Shown piece after piece: positions 1 through 4,322 of a stretch of 6,444 bases of DNA. This DNA is from an uncultured Lachnospiraceae bacterium (lineage in GTDB: Bacteria; Bacillota_A; Clostridia; Lachnospirales; Lachnospiraceae). The position numbers and the translations under genes are program-made. Every line of letters begins with the position of its first letter. Within the stretch, counting starts at the first letter, position 1. The DNA lies in the NCBI GenBank assembly GCA_902796775.1, contig CADBQK010000548.1:1-6444 (forward strand), written 5' to 3'. The notes under the pieces were generated by a model. The model was not told the origin of the DNA, did not search any database, and was given only the letters and a program-made list of their open reading frames with translations.

Positions 1-177
1 CAGGCCATTTACAAATGGCAGCATGGAGAGTGCCTGCCGACAGTGGATAACCTGCTTGCCCTGGCCAGGCTTTTGCAGGTGCCGATGGAAGACCTCCTGG
101 TTATTGAGAACCAGGAGGTCTCTCATTTTGTACAGATCATTTACAGCAGGAGCCTTGGGAGGAGCTGCCGGAGATAA
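1..177 (+). CDS. XRE/Cro-CI family HTH transcriptional regulator, C-terminal part (5' end outside window)
   Basis: Reading frame 1 is open from the window edge to a TAA at 175-177, giving 58 residues. It begins QAIYKWQHGECLPTVDNL and continues through LLALARLLQVPMEDLLV. This is the recognition helix and last two helices of an HTH_3 (Cro/C1) domain: an S/Q-x-IxKWE-G segment, then P-T-x-D-N-L-x-x-LA-x-L, then V-x-(M/I)-(E/D)-(D/E)-LL. Such proteins bind operator DNA as dimers, often near their own gene. The tail after the domain (IENQEV to the Arg-rich SLGRSCRR end) is short with no recognisable sensor domain, so this is probably a small stand-alone repressor. The +1 frame over the last 66 bases also looks protein-like (Ala/Gly-rich, then KKKK), so a late frameshift in the tail cannot be excluded. 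It lies on the same strand as the operon, but a strong terminator separates them, so control of the downstream genes is only possible, not shown. Confidence 0.85.
   Translation, partial: QAIYKWQHGECLPTVDNLLALARLLQVPMEDLLVIENQEVSHFVQIIYSRSLGRSCRR
90..121 (+). other. Perfect 13-bp inverted repeat (RNA hairpin) inside the regulator coding sequence
   Basis: The left arm AGACCTCCTGGTT (90-102) and right arm AACCAGGAGGTCT (109-121) are exact reverse complements around the 6-nt loop ATTGAG. It encodes the residues just after the HTH domain. The right arm carries a near-ideal Shine-Dalgarno core, AGGAGG (113-118), which the stem would mask. A TTG at 128-130, 9 nt downstream, opens a 22-codon +1 frame ending in TGA at 194-196. 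The short T-run after the stem (CTCATTTT) is weak for an intrinsic terminator. The DNA palindrome is certain. Its role (attenuation, translational masking, operator site or chance) is not known. Confidence 0.6.
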
Positions 178-210
178 AAAGAAAAAAATAAGTTGACTGA
201 GATGACTACG

Positions 211-245
211 GTCGGTGGAGAAAAAACTCTGCCGACTATTTTTTT
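211..245 (+). terminator. Rho-independent terminator downstream of the XRE gene
   Basis: The arms GTCGGTGGAG (211-220) and CTCTGCCGAC (227-236) form a 10-bp stem with two internal G-U wobbles around an AAAAAA loop (221-226). A TATTTTTTT tract (237-245) follows immediately. It lies 33 nt after the regulator stop codon, so it should end that transcript and insulate the NRPS operon, which then needs its own promoter. Confidence 0.88.
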
Positions 246-293
246 CTGAGAAAAGTCAGTTTTCCTGAAATAACATAAGGCAGGATCGTGGTT

Positions 294-321
294 TTGACAG
301 TGCTTGTACGTATTTGAGATT
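294..321 (+). promoter_or_regulatory. Candidate sigma-A-type promoter of the NRPS operon
   Basis: A perfect -35 hexamer TTGACA (294-299) lies downstream of the terminator and upstream of the first operon gene, where a promoter is required. The best -10 at usual spacing is poor: GAGATT (316-321, 16-bp spacer, 3 of 6 matches including the key A and final T). A better -10-like hexamer, CATAAT (343-348), lacks a properly spaced -35 and would start transcription inside the ribosome binding site. A strong -35 with a weak -10 would suit an activator-dependent promoter, but this is inference. Confidence 0.35.
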
Positions 322-331
322 AGTTTGATTT

Positions 332-344
332 TGATTTGAAATCA
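332..344. promoter_or_regulatory. 13-bp dyad TGATTT-G-AAATCA, possible operator
   Basis: A perfect 6+1+6 inverted repeat sits between the candidate promoter and the NRPS ribosome binding site. Upstream half-site echoes (TTTGATTTTGATTT, from 325) give further TGATTT copies. Position and symmetry would suit an operator for a dimeric regulator such as the adjacent XRE protein. AT-rich leaders produce such dyads by chance fairly often. Confidence 0.3.
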
Positions 345-351
345 TAATATT

Positions 352-358
352 AAAGGAG
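352..358 (+). promoter_or_regulatory. Ribosome binding site of the NRPS gene
   Basis: AAAGGAG is a strong Shine-Dalgarno match, 12 nt before ATG 371. That spacing is slightly long, but no other in-frame start lies between them. The next in-frame ATG (383) would be 24 nt away, so 371 is the best start. Confidence 0.7.
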
Positions 359-370
359 ACGCGATTATCA

Positions 371-3214
371 ATGAAAGCATTTATGGACAGATTTGAGAAA
401 ATAGCAGCAAAATACCCGGACAGGATTGCCTTGGATGATACGAAAAGGCGTCTGACATACAGGGAGCTGGAGACAGAATCAGGCAAGATTTACAGTTACC
501 TTAAAAAGAAAGGAATTAAAAAGGAAGACCGTGTTCTTATGATAACCCAAAGGGGTGTCGGAAGCGTTTCCTGTATACTCGGGATATTGAAGGCAGGCGC
601 CGTAATCATACCGCTTGAGGATACTTATCCCGGGGAACGTGTGAATTATATAAAAAAAGACGCTAAACCTTCTATTGTGATCGATCAGGCTTTATACGAG
701 GAAATCATAAAGAACGAAGATTATCTCGCAGGCCATGAACAGACGGATCCTCATGATGCCTCATATATCGTATATACCTCGGGTTCTACGGGAAATCCCA
801 AGGGTGTTGTGCACGAATACGGCACTATTGATCTTACGGTATCCATGGAGGGGGAAGCGGAGAGCTTTCCTGAATTCAGGATGGGACATATCGCGCCATT
901 TTATTTCGTGGTAACGATGATATTCCTCTTTTCGTATTTCACGAAGGCGTACACAATCTACATTGTTCCCCATGATATTACAAGAAATATTGCAAAATTC
1001 TCGAAATATATGGTGGACACCAGAATGCAGGGGGTATTTTTATCTCCTTCCTATATCCGGCTCTATCAGACACCGAGCCCTTATCTGGAAACGATCCGTA
1101 CAGGCAGCGAACCTGCAAACGGATGTTTTTATCCGGGAGGAAAACCGGAGATCATCAACGCTTATGGGATGTCAGAATCCGGCTTCGTACTGCTTGAAAC
1201 GGTTCTTGACAAAAAATATGACGTTGCGCCTTTGGGAAGGCCTTTGTACTCTGAAGTGGATGTTCATCTCAGGGATGACAGCGGAAACAGAGTGGAAGGA
1301 GCCGGGAGAGGCGAGCTCTGCTTTACGAACAGTTATACAAGAGGATATCTGAATCTTCCTGAAAAGACTTCGGAAGTGTTTGTGGACGGCGTTTACCACA
1401 GCGGGGATCTCTTTGAAAGAGACGAAAACGGTATGTATTATTTCCTCGGCCGCAAGGACGATATGTTTAAGATAAATGGAAACAGAATCGAGCCGGCTGA
1501 GATAGAGAGACAGGTTAAAGATATCACAAAGCTGCAGAGGGTATACGCCAAAGGCTTCCAGGAGGGCGGAAGGGCATATATCGTCGTATATTACCTGAAT
1601 TCACAGGCGAAGGAGCTGGGGATCCTGGAAAATGGAAGACTTACCTGTGATATGACGCCGCTTAAGAAACATCTGCCGGATTATATGATACCGGCTTATT
1701 ATATTGGACTTGATGAATTCCCGATCAATGCAAACGGAAAGATTGACAGGAAGGCGCTTGTTCCGCCCAGACAGGATCTGTTCCAGGGCGAATATGTAGA
1801 ACCGGCAAATGAAAAAGAGAGGTTTTTCTGCGACGCAATGGCGAAGGTACTGCAGCTCGAAAGAGTCAGTGCCCTGGATGACTTCTATACGCTTGGCGGT
1901 GACTCGATCGGGGCTATAAAAATGCTGGCTCTGTGTGATGAGGGCGGGTACCGGATCAGTACGGGAGAGCTTTATGAAAAAAGAACGCCCAGAAAACTGG
2001 CATTATGCTGCGATAAAGAGGATGCAGATGCCGATATGGAAGCACTTGAGAGTCAATACCGAAAAAGCGGGATCGGCCTGTCGCCGGGGCAGATATTTCA
2101 TGTGAGGCAGAAAATAAGGAATCCTGACTCAACCCGCTATAATGTTGCGGTATTATACAAGCTGAAAAAAGACATCGATCCGGACAGGTTCAAAGCTGCC
2201 GTTGAAAAAGTGATGGAAGCCCATCCTATATACAAGACAAAACTGGTTGAAACAGATAACGGAAACGTTATGCAGATGTATGACGAAAACATTTTCACAC
2301 CGGTTTCGGTCAGGAGGATGAGTGATTCGGAGTTTGAAAACTACTGCAGCACAATAATAAAGCCGTTTGGCACATTTGGAACAGCCTTATACAGATACGA
2401 GATGATCATTACGCCTTCTGCTTTATACCTGTTTATGGATCATCACCATCTGATCATAGACGGAATGAGCTTGCAGCTGATAAAGAAACAGATTGCAGAG
2501 TGTTATAAAGACCCTGAAACGAAGCTTCCGAAAGACTTTTATTATGCTGTTGCCGCAGGACTGATCGAATCCCAGGGTCAGGAGGTTGACCGGCTTAATT
2601 GCGATCCAATCCTGAATCCGGACAAAAACGGGCCGGATACGAAAACCGCATACCTGTACCGTGTAGGGAAGCATACACTCCGGAAACCTGACGGTATCGA
2701 CTGCGCCTTTGCCATTTTGATGGCTTGTGCAAAATATAATAAACGAAAGGATGCGGCACTTTATTACGCATACAATGGCAAAGACAACATTATAAAGAAC
2801 CGTTCGGCAGGCATGTATGCAGTAATGTTTCCGTTATACATGGATTTCTCGAAGAATGCTTCCATAGAAGAGATGAGACAGCAGATCAAAAATCAGACGA
2901 TCTACAAGAGTGCTCATCCCGAAACCTGGTGGACGGATGAGATTATCCAAGGCAACAGGATGCAGAAGATTGTGCTGTTTAATTACCAGTCAGGCACATT
3001 AGAACAGGAAGATTTTGCAGCGCTTACGGAAGAGGAATTAAAACCGCCACGCAGTTCTGACCAGCCGGCAGGGATTTTCTCTATCGGTGCGATCGATTAT
3101 AAAAATAGTCCGAATATTGCGTACCTCAGCTATTCAGAGGGATATTATGAAAAGGAATCCATCGAAAAATTCGTTTCAATGTTTGAGGAAGCCCTCGATG
3201 CAATTCTCAAATGA
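371..3214 (+). CDS. Nonribosomal peptide synthetase module, adenylation-carrier-condensation (A-T-C)
   Basis: Activates a carboxylic acid as its acyl-AMP, loads it on a phosphopantetheine arm, and carries a terminal condensation domain. A domain, about 1-465: A1 LTYREL (28-33), A3 YTSGSTGNPKGV (135-146), A5 NAYGMSE (263-269), A6 from GELCF (314), A7 YHSGDL (342-347), A8 GRKDDMFKINGNRIE (360-374), A10 NANGKIDR with catalytic Lys457. T domain, about 478-548: LGGDS with pantetheinylated Ser512. C domain, about 568-945: HHLIIDG at 692-698 with catalytic His693. It is about 375 residues, shorter than the usual 450. No thioesterase, epimerase or reductase domain follows. In the A4 region (FYFVVTMIF, 177-185) Tyr178 replaces the Asp that binds the alpha-amino group, so a non-alpha-amino acid substrate is likely (inference). 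DltA-like or other amino acids with an atypical pocket remain possible. A phosphopantetheinyl transferase is needed from elsewhere. It is first in the operon; the next start is 12 nt after its stop. Confidence 0.93.
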   Translation: MKAFMDRFEKIAAKYPDRIALDDTKRRLTYRELETESGKIYSYLKKKGIKKEDRVLMITQRGVGSVSCILGILKAGAVIIPLEDTYPGERVNYIKKDAKPSIVIDQALYEEIIKNEDYLAGHEQTDPHDASYIVYTSGSTGNPKGVVHEYGTIDLTVSMEGEAESFPEFRMGHIAPFYFVVTMIFLFSYFTKAYTIYIVPHDITRNIAKFSKYMVDTRMQGVFLSPSYIRLYQTPSPYLETIRTGSEPANGCFYPGGKPEIINAYGMSESGFVLLETVLDKKYDVAPLGRPLYSEVDVHLRDDSGNRVEGAGRGELCFTNSYTRGYLNLPEKTSEVFVDGVYHSGDLFERDENGMYYFLGRKDDMFKINGNRIEPAEIERQVKDITKLQRVYAKGFQEGGRAYIVVYYLNSQAKELGILENGRLTCDMTPLKKHLPDYMIPAYYIGLDEFPINANGKIDRKALVPPRQDLFQGEYVEPANEKERFFCDAMAKVLQLERVSALDDFYTLGGDSIGAIKMLALCDEGGYRISTGELYEKRTPRKLALCCDKEDADADMEALESQYRKSGIGLSPGQIFHVRQKIRNPDSTRYNVAVLYKLKKDIDPDRFKAAVEKVMEAHPIYKTKLVETDNGNVMQMYDENIFTPVSVRRMSDSEFENYCSTIIKPFGTFGTALYRYEMIITPSALYLFMDHHHLIIDGMSLQLIKKQIAECYKDPETKLPKDFYYAVAAGLIESQGQEVDRLNCDPILNPDKNGPDTKTAYLYRVGKHTLRKPDGIDCAFAILMACAKYNKRKDAALYYAYNGKDNIIKNRSAGMYAVMFPLYMDFSKNASIEEMRQQIKNQTIYKSAHPETWWTDEIIQGNRMQKIVLFNYQSGTLEQEDFAALTEEELKPPRSSDQPAGIFSIGAIDYKNSPNIAYLSYSEGYYEKESIEKFVSMFEEALDAILK

Positions 3215-3218
3215 GGAG
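3213..3218 (+). promoter_or_regulatory. Ribosome binding site of the acyltransferase gene, overlapping the NRPS stop codon
   Basis: GAGGAG begins inside the TGA stop (3212-3214) of the NRPS gene and lies 8 nt before ATG 3227. The overlap argues for translational coupling and a shared transcript. Confidence 0.75.
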
Positions 3219-3226
3219 TAAAAGAC

Positions 3227-4267
3227 ATGGCAGACACGAAAAAAAATTATAATATGATTGATCTCTACAAATGGATCTGTTCACTTTTTGTGATCGGTAT
3301 TCATACACAGCTTTTTCTGACTAATATTGAACAGGCCGGGACGGCAGGGTTCAATGCATCTTCGACGGCTGCCCTTCTGCTGCATACTGCGTTTAAGACT
3401 GCTGTTCCGTTTTTCTTTATTATTTCTGCGTACTTTGCCGGAAAAAAGATCGACTGGAACAATGATTCTGATGAAAACGCCCGTATATTTGAAAAGAATG
3501 CTGCAAGAGTCCTGAAGATGTATCTGATTTGGATGCTTATCTATACTGTTCCGTACCTTTGGGAGCTGCTTTCACAGAATGGAGTTGCAAAGGGGCAGGT
3601 ATGGCTGCTTATTGCTACATCCCTGACCGGCGGAAACTATATAGGTATTCATCTGTGGTTTTTACTCGGCCTTGGCATCTCGTTTACCATCCTGCTTTAT
3701 GCATGCGGAAGGAAGCTGGCCAATCTGAAGTGGGTGTTCATTGCTTCCATCCTGCTTTTTGGAATCAGGACGTTATATTTTTACATGCCGATTGAAACGC
3801 CGGATACACTTTTCCGTCAGTTTTTGGATGTTTTCCAAATCCATATTTTTACATCACTTTTTTATTGTACAGTCGGACTGTTCATAGCAAAGTACGATAC
3901 GTTTTTCCGGGATAAGATACCGTTTGTGCTGAAAGTGGTTCTTGTGATTGCGAGCTTTATCATTGCCGTTTTCAACTTAAACAAGGATCATTTCCTGATC
4001 CCGCTGCATCTGACTCTTTCCGTGCTGTTCCTGTCCATCAATCTGAAGGGCAGCCCGAAGATATTCCTGATGCTTCGGATGCTGAGCACGGAGGTATACC
4101 TGATCCATCTGCTTGTCCTGTGGGTAGTGGGGATGGTGTACGGAGGCAGGACAGGCACGATTCCTTTCCTGTTAACCGCGGTGATCAGCAACCTGCTGGC
4201 TTTTGTGTATCTGTCAGTCAGAGACAGGAGAGCAGGGCAGACAGGAAAAAGCCGGGAGGCAGTTTAA
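3227..4267 (+). CDS. Membrane-bound acyltransferase, Acyl_transf_3 (OafA/OatA-like) family
   Basis: An integral membrane protein of 346 residues with about ten hydrophobic spans, for example near 12-31, 50-70, 96-112, 141-160, 168-186, 204-221, 231-250, 256-272, 286-304 and 310-330. Family signs: N-terminal IDLYKWICSLFVIGIHT (11-27) with the conserved His26 at the end of the first span, VPFFFIISAYF (60-70), HLWFLLGLG (142-150) and STEVYLIHLL (287-296). Members move acyl groups, often acetyl or succinyl, onto sugar hydroxyls of surface polysaccharides, peptidoglycan or lipid-linked glycans, and some modify antibiotics or peptides. There is no fused extracellular SGNH domain, so the length fits the stand-alone form. 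It sits between an NRPS and a glycosyltransferase fusion gene, so it probably acylates the glycoconjugate or acyl-amide product at the membrane (inference). Donor and acceptor cannot be read from the sequence. The C-terminal tail (331-346) is short, basic and probably cytoplasmic. Confidence 0.88.
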   Translation: MADTKKNYNMIDLYKWICSLFVIGIHTQLFLTNIEQAGTAGFNASSTAALLLHTAFKTAVPFFFIISAYFAGKKIDWNNDSDENARIFEKNAARVLKMYLIWMLIYTVPYLWELLSQNGVAKGQVWLLIATSLTGGNYIGIHLWFLLGLGISFTILLYACGRKLANLKWVFIASILLFGIRTLYFYMPIETPDTLFRQFLDVFQIHIFTSLFYCTVGLFIAKYDTFFRDKIPFVLKVVLVIASFIIAVFNLNKDHFLIPLHLTLSVLFLSINLKGSPKIFLMLRMLSTEVYLIHLLVLWVVGMVYGGRTGTIPFLLTAVISNLLAFVYLSVRDRRAGQTGKSREAV

Positions 4268-4298
4268 GACAACAGGCAGCAGTTTGAGACAACAGGTA
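4259..4298 (+). repeat. Tandem 20-bp duplication across the acyltransferase stop codon
   Basis: GCAGTTTAAGACAACAGGCA (4259-4278) is followed directly by GCAGTTTGAGACAACAGGTA (4279-4298), with 18 of 20 positions identical. The first unit contains the TAA stop (4265-4267). In the second unit the equivalent triplet is TGA, in a different phase. This looks like a slippage-type duplication that lengthened the spacer before the next gene to 55 nt. Confidence 0.85.
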
Positions 4299-4305
4299 AA
4301 CGAAT

Positions 4306-4314
4306 AAGAAGAGG
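4306..4314 (+). promoter_or_regulatory. Ribosome binding site of the GT2-GH3 gene
   Basis: AAGAAGAGG ends 8 nt before ATG 4323. It is a moderate Shine-Dalgarno match. An in-frame TAA at 4305-4307 rules out a start further upstream. Confidence 0.55.
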
Positions 4315-4322
4315 TTATTTTA

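Noticed and set aside
242..254. Dyad TTTTCT-G-AGAAAA near the terminator
   Set aside because: A perfect 6+1+6 repeat, but it overlaps the terminator T-tract and is made of homopolymer arms, so chance symmetry is the simplest explanation.
343..348. CATAAT as the -10 of the operon promoter
   Set aside because: A good hexamer, but no -35 at 16-18 bp spacing and no extended -10 TG. The start site would fall in the Shine-Dalgarno region at 352-358.
963..1352. Plus-strand 129-codon frame within the NRPS gene
   Set aside because: Out of frame inside the A domain, where motifs A5 and A6 are read in the main frame. The product is low in recognisable structure and Trp/Arg/Ser-rich, as expected for a shadow.
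371..1770. Calling the first gene a stand-alone D-alanine ligase (DltA) or acyl-CoA ligase
   Set aside because: The adenylation domain is followed in the same frame by a carrier domain with LGGDS and a condensation domain with HHxxxDG, so it is an NRPS module and not a stand-alone ligase.
4259..4298. CRISPR-like or attachment-site repeat
   Set aside because: Only two directly abutting copies with no spacer, no integrase nearby, and overlap with a coding end; a simple tandem duplication.
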